64,000 nt of DNA from Candidatus Izemoplasma sp. (GCA_036172455.1 JAXKVY010000003.1:62001-126000), one strand, 5' to 3'; shown: positions 34,780 to 43,360, counted from the stretch's first letter. The notes: generated by a model not told the origin, from the sequence alone. Made by a program: numbers and translations.

Positions 34780-35208
34780 ATGCGTTATACATATGAAACG
34801 AAGAAAGTTATTAAACGTAACCGTAGTGAAGTTCTTGATGCATTTTTGGATTATGATAATATGCATGAATGGCAACCTTCATGATGTCGTGTTGAGTTGA
34901 AAGAAGGAGCATATCGTAAAGCCGGGCATCTTGTGCAGTTAACATATCTAGCTGAAGATGAGTCAACGTTTACAATGAATGAGACTATCCTGGAAATGCA
35001 CCTACCACATAAAATCATTACTCAGTATCAAATGGGGACGGTTGTCAATACACAAACAAATTACTTTGAGCATTACGGGGCAGACACCTTATGGATTGTA
35101 GAGACTATCTTTGATTTTAAAGAGGAACCGGAATATAATGAGATGGCTTTTCAGCGTAAAACGCGTAAAGGTATGACTCAATTTAAACGCTACGTCGAGG
35201 GATTATAA
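34780..35208 (+). pseudogene. SRPBCC-fold protein interrupted by in-frame TGA
   Basis: ATG 34780 follows AGGAGGC and a TATAAT. After 34 codons (ending EWQPS) a TGA stands at 34882-34884, and the same frame continues without interruption for 107 more codons with typical START/polyketide-cyclase-like strands (EGAYRKAGHLVQLTYL; NYFEHYGADTLWIVETIFDF). Full length would be 142 residues, a normal single-domain SRPBCC size. TGA is a stop in all other genes here. No SECIS-like hairpin follows. A nonsense mutation or an error is most likely. Confidence 0.75.
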
Positions 35209-35213
35209 TTACT

Positions 35214-35302
35214 GGAGGAGTACCCAAGGGGCTGAAGGGGCTAGCTTGGAAAGTTAGTAGGTCGGAAACGGCGCAAGGGTTCAAATCCCTTCTCCTCCGC
35301 CA
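35214..35302 (+). tRNA. tRNA-Ser (anticodon GGA)
   Basis: A class II tRNA. Acceptor arms GGAGGAG (35214-35220) and CTCCTCC (35292-35298), anticodon arm CTAGC-TTGGAAA-GTTAG with GGA at 35248-35250, long variable arm, T arm GGG-TTCAAAT-CCC and encoded CCA (35300-35302). It reads UCC and UCU serine codons. It lies 5 bases after the SRPBCC frame. Confidence 0.95.
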
Positions 35303-35337
35303 ATTAAAATAATCATAGGTAAAGAAAGGAAGATACA

Positions 35338-36330
35338 ATGAAGACCATTATTAATCATTCAAAAGATCCGAGATTCAATTTAGCGTTAGAAGAATACGTC
35401 TTAAAGTATTTAGATACAGATGAAGATTTTGTCTTACTTTGGCAAAATGAAAATAGTGTTATTATAGGACGAAATCAAAATACGGTTGAAGAAATTCATG
35501 CTGACTACATCAAACAACACAATGTAAATGTTGTTCGGCGGATCACCGGGGGTGGGGCAGTATACCACGATCTAGGCAATTTAAACTTTTCATTTATTAC
35601 CAAAAACTTAAAAGACAATTTGAATAACTATCGCAAGTTCACCGATCCTGTAATCAAAGCGTTAAATAGTCTAGGTGTTCCAGCAGCGTTTGCTGGCAGA
35701 AATGACATTGTTGTCGAAGGTATGAAAGTTAGTGGTAATGCACAGAGTTATTATAAAAATAAGATGCTACATCATGGGACAATCTTATTTGATGTGAATC
35801 TTAAGATGATAGCCGATGTTCTAAATGTGAAAAAAGCGAAAATTGAATCTAAAGGGATTAAATCAAATAGAGCACGAGTAACAAACATAAAACCGTACCT
35901 TAAAAAACAAGTGACTGTTGAAGAGTTCGAAGAGCAATTACTGAAATATCTATTAGATACAACAGACATTAGTAAATATGTTTATGAGTTATCTCAAGAT
36001 GACCTAAAGAAAATATATACACTCATGGAAGAAAAATATGCAACATGGGAATGGAACTATGGAGCATCTCCAGAGTTTTCGATGGAAAAAGTCAGACGAT
36101 ACAAAGGTGGAGTACTTGAGTTTAAATTCAATGTTAAGGATGGAACGATTACAAACTTGAAAATATATGGTGACTTTCTAGGCTCAAAAGATTTAACTGA
36201 ACTTGAAGATGCATTAATTGGAACTAACTATGAAGAAGAAAATGTTAGAAAAGTCTTAGCGCCTATGAATGTGTCTGAATATTTCTTTAATATAACATTA
36301 GATGATGTGGTAGACTGTTTATTTTATTGA
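35338..36330 (+). CDS. lplA: Lipoate-protein ligase A
   Basis: A 330-residue enzyme that activates lipoate with ATP and attaches it to 2-oxoacid dehydrogenase E2 or GcvH. RRITGGGAVYHDLGNLNFSF near residue 65-85 and AGRNDIVVEGMKVSGNAQ near 120 are the lipoate and AMP binding motifs; the C-terminal 80 residues are the accessory lid domain, so this is the two-domain self-sufficient form. AGGAAGA precedes ATG 35338. It indicates dependence on salvaged lipoate. Confidence 0.93.
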   Translation: MKTIINHSKDPRFNLALEEYVLKYLDTDEDFVLLWQNENSVIIGRNQNTVEEIHADYIKQHNVNVVRRITGGGAVYHDLGNLNFSFITKNLKDNLNNYRKFTDPVIKALNSLGVPAAFAGRNDIVVEGMKVSGNAQSYYKNKMLHHGTILFDVNLKMIADVLNVKKAKIESKGIKSNRARVTNIKPYLKKQVTVEEFEEQLLKYLLDTTDISKYVYELSQDDLKKIYTLMEEKYATWEWNYGASPEFSMEKVRRYKGGVLEFKFNVKDGTITNLKIYGDFLGSKDLTELEDALIGTNYEEENVRKVLAPMNVSEYFFNITLDDVVDCLFY

Positions 36331-36332
36331 TT

Positions 36333-36353
36333 AAAGACCTTCGGGTCTTTTTT
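36333..36353 (+). terminator. Intrinsic terminator after lplA
   Basis: AAAGACC-TTCG-GGTCTTT followed by more Ts. Confidence 0.9.
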
Positions 36354-36560
36354 TATGGTTTAAAAACCACTTTAATATAAATAAAATTAATTAATAAATC
36401 AATAAAATTAACTATTACATTAAAAAAATTAAAATTTATTTCAAAATTTCCTTGATAAAAATAAATATACTTGATATTATTAAATTGTAATTAAGAAATA
36501 TCAACATAGATATTAAAAATATTAACTATAAAATATAAAATAATAAAAGGTGTGAAACAG
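36354..36560. other. Very AT-rich leader of the microprotein cluster
   Basis: About 200 bases composed largely of A and T, with direct ATTAA/TATTAA repeats and several TATAAT-like boxes near 36530-36545. No gene is seen. It is presumably the promoter region for the three microprotein genes. Confidence 0.5.
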
Positions 36561-36662
36561 ATGTTTAATCAATTAGAACAAATTTGTCAACACAATGAGT
36601 ATCAAGAAAAAGTCCAACAAACAGAATCATATTTTAATAATACTCGAAAAGCTCAAAAATAA
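36561..36662 (+). CDS. 33-residue microprotein, copy 1
   Basis: ATG 36561 is ten bases behind AAAAGGTG. Starts MFNQLEQICQHNEYQEKV and contains QQTESYF. It aligns without gaps to the next microprotein at 36759: M(F/Y)..LE.I.QH..Y.EKV.Q.E.Y. The residues are mostly polar and helix-favouring. This shared pattern in two adjacent tiny frames is evidence that both are real and related. No known family. Confidence 0.65.
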   Translation: MFNQLEQICQHNEYQEKVQQTESYFNNTRKAQK

Positions 36663-36758
36663 AACAATTATTTAAATCTTCATATTTTGTAACTGCGTAA
36701 AATAGATTACTAAGCGAGTGTAGGAATGGGTCTTATAGTAAAAAAAAGAGGAATCATA

Positions 36759-36863
36759 ATGTATTATGAATTAGAATTAATACATCAACATGATGTTTAC
36801 ACAGAAAAAGTTGATCAAGCAGAACGATATATGAAGCAACGAGATAATCAATTACAACATTAA
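36759..36863 (+). CDS. 34-residue microprotein, copy 2
   Basis: ATG 36759 lies behind AAGAGGAA. Starts MYYELELIHQHDVYTEKV and contains DQAERYM. At least 14 of the first 25 positions match copy 1, while the DNA between them differs, so the pair seems to be an older duplication kept under selection. Probably a single amphipathic helix. Unknown role. Confidence 0.65.
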   Translation: MYYELELIHQHDVYTEKVDQAERYMKQRDNQLQH

Positions 36864-36920
36864 AAGTATATTACGAAGTATATGTAATGAATGTATAACA
36901 TAAAAAAGAGGGAGGGTATC

Positions 36921-37034
36921 ATGTATAAAATTGATTTATCATATATTGTATCAATGGAAGAACATAAAAAGTGGGTTAAAGAAACTACCACTTACAAAAC
37001 TGACAGATCAAAATACAAGAAACAAAAAAGATAG
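36921..37034 (+). CDS. 37-residue basic microprotein
   Basis: ATG 36921 follows the strong GAGGGAGGG. Starts MYKIDLSYIVSMEEHKKW and ends in a run of lysines and arginines (SKYKKQKR). Only weakly like its two upstream neighbours (M-Y start, similar length, E/K-rich middle). It is the last of three tandem tiny genes and is followed by a weak terminator-like hairpin. Confidence 0.6.
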   Translation: MYKIDLSYIVSMEEHKKWVKETTTYKTDRSKYKKQKR

Positions 37035-37062
37035 CTTATAGTTTATTGTTGGCAATCTTTTT
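37023..37062 (+). terminator. Weak terminator-like hairpin
   Basis: AAAAAAGAT pairs with ATCTTTTTT across about 20 bases, overlapping the end of the third microprotein gene. Confidence 0.45.
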
Positions 37063-37149
37063 TAATGTAATAATGTTAAACGGTATTAATTCGTGTTATA
37101 ATATTTAGTGAATATTTATGATTTTGGTTAATAACATTAAGGAGATTTT

Positions 37150-38286
37150 ATGCAAGAATTTGAATGTATCGCAACAACCTCTTTTGGTTTGGAAGCTGTA
37201 TGTAAACGAGAACTTATAGACTTAGGATATAAAATTAAAAAGACTGAAAATGGCAAGATCACATTTTTAACTGATAAAGCAGGCATCGCAAGAGCTAACA
37301 TGTGGTTAAGAAGTGCGGATCGTGTGCTTTTGAAAATGGATGAATTTAAAGTTTTAACATTTGCCCAGTTATTTGATAAAATTAATCAAATTGATTGGCA
37401 TAAGGTAATTGATAAAGATGGTAAATTTACTGTATTAGCAAAAAGTGTGAAGTCAAAATTGTTTAGTTTATCAGATGTTCAATCAATTACTAAAAAAGCA
37501 ATAGTTGAAGAGATGAAAACACATTATAATACCCAGTGGTTCGATGAAAAAGGTGCTTTATTTACTGTATTAGTATCTATTCTAAAAGATAAGGCAACAG
37601 TGACTATTGATACAAGTGGAGATGGCTTACATAAGCGTGGATATCGTGTTCAATCGGTTAAAGCACCACTCAAAGAGACGCTCGCAGCCTCCTTGGTATT
37701 ATTAAGTTTTTGGCAAAAAGATCGTGTACTTTATGATCCCTTTTGTGGTTCAGGAACAATTCCGATAGAAGCGGCAATGATTGGACTAAATATCGCGCCG
37801 GGACTAAATCGTGATTTCGCCTCTAAACATTGGAGTTGGATGGGCAAATCATTATGGAAAGAGATTTCGAGAGAAGCTTTTAAAGCAATTGACCAAGATA
37901 CTAAACTAGAGATATATGCATCCGATCTAAATGAAGAAAGTTTGAAAGCTGCACAAGATAATGCATTTGAAGCTGGAGTTGATGAACATATAATTTTTAA
38001 ACGCGGTGATGCAAGAAAGCAGGCCTATAATAAACCATATGGTATTATCATTACAAATCCACCTTATGGTGAGAGATTATTAAGTGAACAATCCATCAAT
38101 AGCTTATATAAGGATATAGGTAAGCTCTACAAAAGTTTAGATACGTTTTCTATTTACCTCATTACCAGCAGTAAAGAATTTGAAACGCTTTACGGAAAGA
38201 CATCAAATAAACGCCGTAAACTGTATAACGGAAATATCGAAACGTGGTTCTATCAATATTATGGGCCACGTCCACAAAACGGGTAG
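37150..38286 (+). CDS. THUMP-domain class I RNA methyltransferase (RlmL/YpsC-like)
   Basis: A 378-residue enzyme. An N-terminal ferredoxin-like/THUMP region (1-165) binds RNA, followed by a Rossmann methyltransferase with DPFCGSGTIPIEAAMIG near residue 200 and the base-flipping NPPYGERL near 300. It resembles the m2G-forming domain of 23S rRNA methyltransferase RlmL and B. subtilis YpsC. AAGGAG precedes ATG 37150. The CDF gene starts 9 bases after its stop. Confidence 0.9.
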   Translation: MQEFECIATTSFGLEAVCKRELIDLGYKIKKTENGKITFLTDKAGIARANMWLRSADRVLLKMDEFKVLTFAQLFDKINQIDWHKVIDKDGKFTVLAKSVKSKLFSLSDVQSITKKAIVEEMKTHYNTQWFDEKGALFTVLVSILKDKATVTIDTSGDGLHKRGYRVQSVKAPLKETLAASLVLLSFWQKDRVLYDPFCGSGTIPIEAAMIGLNIAPGLNRDFASKHWSWMGKSLWKEISREAFKAIDQDTKLEIYASDLNEESLKAAQDNAFEAGVDEHIIFKRGDARKQAYNKPYGIIITNPPYGERLLSEQSINSLYKDIGKLYKSLDTFSIYLITSSKEFETLYGKTSNKRRKLYNGNIETWFYQYYGPRPQNG

Positions 38287-38294
38287 GTGAGTAT

Positions 38295-39173
38295 ATGCAT
38301 CAAAATCAAAACAATATAGGACTAGCCTTTTTCCTTAATCTTAGCTTTACCATTGTTGAGGTAATTGGTGGACTCTATACGGGTAGTATTGCTATTTTGA
38401 GTGATGCAATACACGATTTAGGAGATTCGTTATCTTTAGGGATTGCTTATTTTCTAGAGAAAATTTCTCATAAGAAGCCAGATGACATCTATACGTATGG
38501 GTATGACCGTTTCTCGTTACTAGGTGCATTAATTACGAGTTTCGTACTAATTGGTGGTTCGATATTTATCATTAGTGAGACCATACCACGATTATTCAAT
38601 CCAGTTCAAGTTGATGCACAAGGGATGCTACTATTTGCAGTGTTAGGAATTGTGTTTAATGGTATTGCGTTTTTCAAAACACACCAAGGGCACTCTCTAA
38701 ATGAGAAAACTGTATCCCTTCATCTCTTAGAAGATATGCTTGGATGGGTTGCGATCCTTATTGGAAGTATAGTGCTACTTTTTGTTGATTTTTACGTGTT
38801 AGATGCTATTTTAAGTTTAGGTATAGTGGTTATAATTTTGGTATATGTTTATAATAGTACTAAGCAACTATTTAACATTTTCATGCAAAAAGTCCCAGAT
38901 GAGATTGATTTTGATGACATCATGAAGCAAATTAATAAGATTGATCATATAATTAAAGCTCATCATGGTCATGTTTGGACACTAGATGGGATTAGACACA
39001 TGATGAGTATTCATATTGTTTTAGATACGAAGTTGACGATTGATAAAATTATTTCAATCAAAAAAATGGTTAAAGAAAAAATACAAGAATTTAACATAGA
39101 ACATGTCACAATAGAGTGTGAATTCATAGAAGGAGAAGGTGATGGATATGTCGAGTCAAAAACGTCTATATAA
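38295..39173 (+). CDS. Cation diffusion facilitator (CDF) family transporter
   Basis: A 292-residue divalent-cation exporter. Six helices; the transport-site residues appear as SDAIHDLGDSLSLG near residue 38 (HDXXD) and LLEDMLGW near 150. The cytosolic C-terminal domain includes KAHHGHVWTLDGIRHMMSIH with histidines for metal binding. ATG 38295 follows AGGTGAG. It overlaps the PspC gene by 32 bases. Zn, Mn or Fe is likely but not determinable. Confidence 0.88.
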   Translation: MHQNQNNIGLAFFLNLSFTIVEVIGGLYTGSIAILSDAIHDLGDSLSLGIAYFLEKISHKKPDDIYTYGYDRFSLLGALITSFVLIGGSIFIISETIPRLFNPVQVDAQGMLLFAVLGIVFNGIAFFKTHQGHSLNEKTVSLHLLEDMLGWVAILIGSIVLLFVDFYVLDAILSLGIVVIILVYVYNSTKQLFNIFMQKVPDEIDFDDIMKQINKIDHIIKAHHGHVWTLDGIRHMMSIHIVLDTKLTIDKIISIKKMVKEKIQEFNIEHVTIECEFIEGEGDGYVESKTSI

Positions 39174-39459
39174 AAATGGGGAAGAAGCTGTTATAGCTGG
39201 GGTTTGCCAAGGCATTGCTGAGTACATCGATGTAGATGTGACAATCGTACGGTTATTAACAGTTTTCATTGCGATTTTTACATCAGGTGTTCCCGTTGTG
39301 TTAATCTATATTATTATGGCAATCGTGTTACCAGAGAAAAAAGAATTAGGGTATACTAACGCTAAACCTAAAAAACGCCAAGATGCGTTTAAGAAAGACA
39401 ATGAGTTTGATTTAAATGAGGATGATTTCACGATTGATGAGAAGGATTACTACGAATAA
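39142..39459 (+). CDS. PspC-domain membrane protein
   Basis: A protein of about 105 residues with LYKNGEEAVIAGVCQGIAEY and VDVTIVRLL, then one helix ending in YIIMAIVLPEKKE: the PspC domain. The C-terminal 40 residues are acidic and cytosolic. PspC proteins sense or respond to envelope stress. Two starts, 39142 and 39148, fit AGGAGAAGGTG; 39142 is chosen. It overlaps the CDF gene. Confidence 0.88.
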   Translation: MDMSSQKRLYKNGEEAVIAGVCQGIAEYIDVDVTIVRLLTVFIAIFTSGVPVVLIYIIMAIVLPEKKELGYTNAKPKKRQDAFKKDNEFDLNEDDFTIDEKDYYE

Positions 39460-39532
39460 AAGAGTGTTTTAGAAGAAAAATAGCGTTATCTAAGTTAAAA
39501 TATTTACAAATTAAGAAAGGATGAAAAGAACT

Positions 39533-40339
39533 ATGAAAAAACTACTACTACTTGTCACTACAATTACATTTATTACCTTGTTGAGTGCTTGTGGACGTGA
39601 TGATGTTTTACGTGTAGGAATGGATTTGCAATATCCCCCATTCGAGACAGTTGATGTGAATAATGACCCAGAAGGAATTAGTGTCGATATTGCACGCGCA
39701 TTTGGAGACTATTTGGGACGTGAAGTTGAGATTGTTAATACAGATTTTGGATCAATAATTCCTGCGTTGAACTCAGGAGAAATTGATATTGCAATTGCGT
39801 CTATGAGTATTACTGAAGAGCGTGAACAAAGTGTTGATTTTACTGATCCATACTTTTATTTTAAAATCATTAGTTTATTAAATGCTGATTTTGCTTCCGC
39901 TAATAATTTAACTTCTGATTCAACAGTTGAAGAAGTATTGGCTATTGAAGATGTGAAGTATGTTGGGCTAGCAACTCAGGTTTCTACAACTATTCCGGAA
40001 TCTTACGGAAAAGATGTCACTGAGGCTGCTGATTTAGGAACTGCAATTGAGCAAGTTGCGCAAGGGACAGCGGATATTCTATTAATGAGTGCTAACCCAG
40101 TTGTTAATGGTTATAATGCTAATCCTAATGAGACAATGATTTTGTGGGATGCATTTGTATCAAGCCCAATTGGAATGGCTGTTGCTGAAGGTAATAGTGA
40201 TTTATTAGAACAAGCAAATGCATTTATTGATACATTTAATGAACAAGGTGGTTTATATGACCAGCTAGAAGAAGATTGGAATCCTGACATTGAAGAATCA
40301 CTAGGTCGTTACGGTTTAGAATTCTATATCAATGAGTAA
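39533..40339 (+). CDS. Amino acid ABC transporter substrate-binding lipoprotein
   Basis: A 268-residue solute-binding protein of family 3. The lipobox LLSAC follows a hydrophobic signal of about 18 residues, so the mature protein is lipid-anchored. LRVGMDLQYPPFET, DVDIA-type DIARAFGDYLG and IAIASMSITEEREQSVDFTDPYF are typical of polar amino acid binders. ATG 39533 gives the best signal peptide; ATG 39521 is possible. It overlaps the permease gene by 8 bases. Confidence 0.9.
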   Translation: MKKLLLLVTTITFITLLSACGRDDVLRVGMDLQYPPFETVDVNNDPEGISVDIARAFGDYLGREVEIVNTDFGSIIPALNSGEIDIAIASMSITEEREQSVDFTDPYFYFKIISLLNADFASANNLTSDSTVEEVLAIEDVKYVGLATQVSTTIPESYGKDVTEAADLGTAIEQVAQGTADILLMSANPVVNGYNANPNETMILWDAFVSSPIGMAVAEGNSDLLEQANAFIDTFNEQGGLYDQLEEDWNPDIEESLGRYGLEFYINE

Positions 40340-41144
40340 TTTTGCATCAACATTAAAAAACGTTAATAAAAAGATGATGAATAGTAACATTATGAAAATC
40401 ATAATTAAGATTGCAAGGAGTAAGGTGTTTGCCTATTTCCTTGCAATCTTAACGGTTATTGCGTTTATGGTATTTGTTGTTGTTAGACAAACGAGCAAAT
40501 TTTCATTTGCTTCTTTTGACATATATATTAATATGATCATCACAGGTGTGTGGAACACGGTTTTCTTATCACTCATCACCCTTGTTGGTAGTATGGTGTT
40601 AGGCTTTATTTTCTACTTACTAAGCATATCGAAAATAAAGTATTTTAATGCTTTAATCGATGTTTTGACTGAGATTATTTACGGTACACCATTATTGGTT
40701 TTTATGGTTGTTATGGCATTCTTAATAGGTCCGGCGTTTGCTGCTTATACGCGTTTCTTGATGGGGACACTGGCTTTAATTTTCTATATGACTCCGTACA
40801 TGAAAAATGTCTATAAATCTGCCATTTCAAGTATTTCTGATGAGCAATATATGGCAATGGATCTATTTGGATTTACATCATACCAAAAATACCGATATAT
40901 TATTATTCCACAAGTTGTTCGTATCTTAATGCCACCATTAATGAATAACTTTTCGATGATTATTAAAGGAAGTGCCTTAATCTATGTCTTGAGTTGGCCT
41001 GAAATATTTTACTCAATACGTGTTATACAATCCCGTACATTTGCGTTTGTGGAGGGTTATATACTTATGTGGGGTCTTTATTTAATCATCACCATACCAC
41101 TCTCTCAACTTACTAAAGTTATCGAAAGGAAATGGTCGCTATGA
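40332..41144 (+). CDS. Amino acid ABC transporter permease
   Basis: A 270-residue protein with about six helices and the HisM/GlnP-type coupling loop (AISSISDEQYMAMDLFGFTSYQKYRYIIIPQ, around residues 170-200, EAA motif region). TGVWNTVFLSLITLVGSMVLG marks the start of the permease domain. No clear SD precedes ATG 40332, so it is probably coupled to the binding-protein stop. It overlaps the ATPase start by 4 bases. Confidence 0.9.
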   Translation: MSNFASTLKNVNKKMMNSNIMKIIIKIARSKVFAYFLAILTVIAFMVFVVVRQTSKFSFASFDIYINMIITGVWNTVFLSLITLVGSMVLGFIFYLLSISKIKYFNALIDVLTEIIYGTPLLVFMVVMAFLIGPAFAAYTRFLMGTLALIFYMTPYMKNVYKSAISSISDEQYMAMDLFGFTSYQKYRYIIIPQVVRILMPPLMNNFSMIIKGSALIYVLSWPEIFYSIRVIQSRTFAFVEGYILMWGLYLIITIPLSQLTKVIERKWSL

Positions 41145-41845
41145 AAATAGATATTCAACATGTTAGTCATACCTATGATGTTGAAGTATTAGAAGATGTT
41201 AATATTACCTTAGAAGACTATACATCAATAGGAATCATTGGTGTCAGTGGAAGTGGTAAATCAACATTGATTAGAATGATGGCAGGTCTTGAAGCACCAA
41301 CGAGTGGAAACATTGAAATTGATGAAATAGATGTTAGAGATCCAGAATACCGGCAACATGTTGGATTTGTATTTCAAAATCATAATTTGTTTCCCCATTT
41401 AACGCTTAAACGAAATATTACATTAATTTTGGAAAAAACACGAAATATGTCGCCACAAGAGGCAAGTGATGCGGCAGATAAATATTTAGATATATTGCAT
41501 TTGCATGATCAAAAAGAGAAAAAACCAGCAAAAGTGTCGGGAGGTCAAGCACAACGGGCATCAATTGCCCGAGCGTTAAGCATTGATCCAGAAATAATAT
41601 TTTTAGATGAACCGACAAGTAGCTTAGATCCAATCTTAACTGATGAAGTTTTAAATGCCGTTGAAGAATTGCGCGGATTAGGGAAGCAGTTTATCTTTGT
41701 GACACATGTTATGAGCTTTGTTAAAGATTTTGCTGACTATGTGATTTTCATGGATAAAGGTAAAATAGTAGAACATGGAAAGCCAAATATTTTGGATGAT
41801 CCTAACACAGAAGAATTTAAAAGTTTTATGAGTAAAGTTAGATAG
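41141..41845 (+). CDS. Amino acid ABC transporter ATP-binding protein
   Basis: A 234-residue ATPase. Walker A GVSGSGKST near residue 34, Q loop FVFQNHNLFPHLTL near 80, signature VSGGQAQRASIARAL near 135, Walker B IIFLDEPTSSLDP near 158 and switch FVTHVM near 190 are all intact, as in GlnQ/HisP. It completes a three-gene polar amino acid importer and is followed by a terminator. Confidence 0.93.
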   Translation: MKIDIQHVSHTYDVEVLEDVNITLEDYTSIGIIGVSGSGKSTLIRMMAGLEAPTSGNIEIDEIDVRDPEYRQHVGFVFQNHNLFPHLTLKRNITLILEKTRNMSPQEASDAADKYLDILHLHDQKEKKPAKVSGGQAQRASIARALSIDPEIIFLDEPTSSLDPILTDEVLNAVEELRGLGKQFIFVTHVMSFVKDFADYVIFMDKGKIVEHGKPNILDDPNTEEFKSFMSKVR

Positions 41846-41864
41846 GAATATCTAACTTTTTTAA
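41838..41864 (+). terminator. Intrinsic terminator
   Basis: AGTTAGATA-GGAA-TATCTAACT followed by Ts. Confidence 0.85.
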
Positions 41865-41948
41865 TGAAATGACTCCGAATTATGTTATAATACTATCGTG
41901 ACTAATGTCACAAATCTATTAGGCAAACTACATTAAGAAGGAGTAAGG

Positions 41949-42404
41949 ATGAAAACACAACTAGGCGTATACGCGCTTATTAAAACACGTGCTGATGATA
42001 AACGAATCAAAGTTTATCGCGACAGGGCATTATTTAACGTGTTTTACACGGCGCAAACTACTACACAGAACGATGAGTATTTTATTATTCAAAAAACCAA
42101 GCAAGACATTGGATATGTTCACTTGAAAGAAACAAAAGCATTACGTTTTATTGTTAATGAACTAATATTGCTGAGTAAAGATACAATAATTGAAAGTATC
42201 AGTGCAATCTTAGATTATTTATTTGCGGTGCGAAAGGCAGATGTCGTTTCAGTACAAATACGTGATGGTAATAAGGAACTAGATAATCTGCTTAGACGTT
42301 TAGGTTTTTATAATAGAGCTGTGCATATTCGTAAAACTAGAAACAGTGACAATAAAACATTGATTAAGGAAATGATTATAGAAAAAGAACACTTTAAAGT
42401 TTAG
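41949..42404 (+). CDS. Uncharacterised protein with possible GNAT-like C terminus
   Basis: A 151-residue soluble protein behind GAAGGAGT. The last third, LLRRLGFYNRAVHIRKTR, resembles the LGF...RK end of N-acetyltransferases, but the acetyl-CoA loop (Q/RXXGXG/A) is not visible. It may be a degenerate or unrelated fold. Monocistronic. Confidence 0.5.
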   Translation: MKTQLGVYALIKTRADDKRIKVYRDRALFNVFYTAQTTTQNDEYFIIQKTKQDIGYVHLKETKALRFIVNELILLSKDTIIESISAILDYLFAVRKADVVSVQIRDGNKELDNLLRRLGFYNRAVHIRKTRNSDNKTLIKEMIIEKEHFKV

Positions 42405-42580
42405 ATATAGACCTAATCACTTGACATTTATAAAGATTATGATAGACTTATTGTGTTATTTATATTATGTCGAGACCAGTGAATGAATTTTATCGATTTT
42501 ATTTATCGCTATCATTTCATTTTTATTTATGTTATAATATATAACAGTCTCAACAAAAGAAGAGAAACAGGAGTGAAAAC

Positions 42581-43213
42581 ATGAATATAAAAAAACGTGT
42601 TGAATCGGGTAAAAAGGTTCGAGCAAAAAAATCAGTGCCAGGAGTTATTTATGGTAGCGGAATTGATAGTGTCGCTATCCAAGCAGAATATCAAGATGTT
42701 ATGAAAACATTTAATCAGTATGGACGAAATATGACATTCACAATCGACTTAGATGGTGATGATCATATTGTTTATATTAAAGATATTCAAACAGATTACA
42801 TGAATACAAATCAAATTACTCATTTCGATTTACAAAAAGTATCAAGTACAGATACGATTACATCTTACGTACCACTTAACTTAATTGGTCGTGATGATAG
42901 AGCTAAAATCGGATTAGTACTAACAATCAACTTAGATGAAGTTGAAGTTGAGTACAACGTTGGTAAAGGTGTTTCAAGTATTGATGTAGACTTATCAGGT
43001 TTACAAGAAAACGAAAGTGTTCACGTATCTGACATCGAAGTTCCAGAAGGAATTACAATGTTATCGGATCCTGATGAAGTTGTTGCTAGTTTAACTTATG
43101 TAACAATGGAAGAAATTGAAGAACCTACTGCTGAAGAAGACGAAGTTCTTGAAGTAGAAGCAATTAAACAAGGACCAGCAGAAGACGAAGATTCATTCGA
43201 AGAGGAAGAATAA
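42581..43213 (+). CDS. rplY: 50S ribosomal protein L25 (CTC/TL5 type)
   Basis: A 210-residue two-domain L25. The N-terminal 5S-rRNA-binding barrel has GKKVRAKKSVPGVIYG and DHIVYIKDIQTDYMNTNQITHFDLQKV; the C-terminal TL5 domain follows and ends in an acidic tail (DEDSFEEEE). TATAAT at about 42535-42540 and CAGGAGTG give promoter and ribosome-binding site. Single gene with terminator, as common for ctc. Confidence 0.93.
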   Translation: MNIKKRVESGKKVRAKKSVPGVIYGSGIDSVAIQAEYQDVMKTFNQYGRNMTFTIDLDGDDHIVYIKDIQTDYMNTNQITHFDLQKVSSTDTITSYVPLNLIGRDDRAKIGLVLTINLDEVEVEYNVGKGVSSIDVDLSGLQENESVHVSDIEVPEGITMLSDPDEVVASLTYVTMEEIEEPTAEEDEVLEVEAIKQGPAEDEDSFEEEE

Positions 43214-43217
43214 TCAT

Positions 43218-43250
43218 TAAAAAGCCTTGCAAAAATGCAAGACTTTTTTT
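43218..43250 (+). terminator. Intrinsic terminator after rplY
   Basis: AAAAGCCTTGCA-AAAA-TGCAAGACTTTT followed by more Ts, with one mismatch. Confidence 0.85.
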
Positions 43251-43360
43251 GTTAGGGAGTGTTCATTAACTCCCTATAAATAAATAATAGGAGCGGGGGG
43301 GCTCCTATTATTTAGGTGTGTTATAAGGGTTGTGGTCTTTACAAAAATGTAAAGTAAAAA
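43251..43360 (+). ncRNA. Candidate structured element: three consecutive hairpins
   Basis: Stem 1: TAGGGAGT / ACTCCCTA (43253-43260, 43269-43276). Stem 2: 14 perfect pairs (43281-43294 with 43301-43314) closing a loop of six Gs. Stem 3: CTTTACA-AAAA-TGTAAAG (43337-43354). There is no coding frame with a start signal. None of the stems is followed by a T tract on the plus strand. The strand is not certain. Bases 43361-43534 are plain AT-rich and hold the exodeoxyribonuclease promoter. Confidence 0.4.

Noticed and set aside
34882-34884. TGA as selenocysteine (TGA-TGT, resembling a Sec-Cys pair)
   Set aside because: No SECIS-like hairpin follows within 40 bases, SRPBCC proteins have no known Sec at this place, and no sel genes are in the window.
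36354-36560. Replication origin or centromere-like AT-rich repeats
   Set aside because: No DnaA boxes or partition genes are present; the stretch is better explained as the promoter region of the microprotein genes.
43281-43314. Hairpin as a second rplY terminator
   Set aside because: The 14-bp stem is not followed by a T tract on the plus strand, and a proper terminator already lies at 43218-43250.
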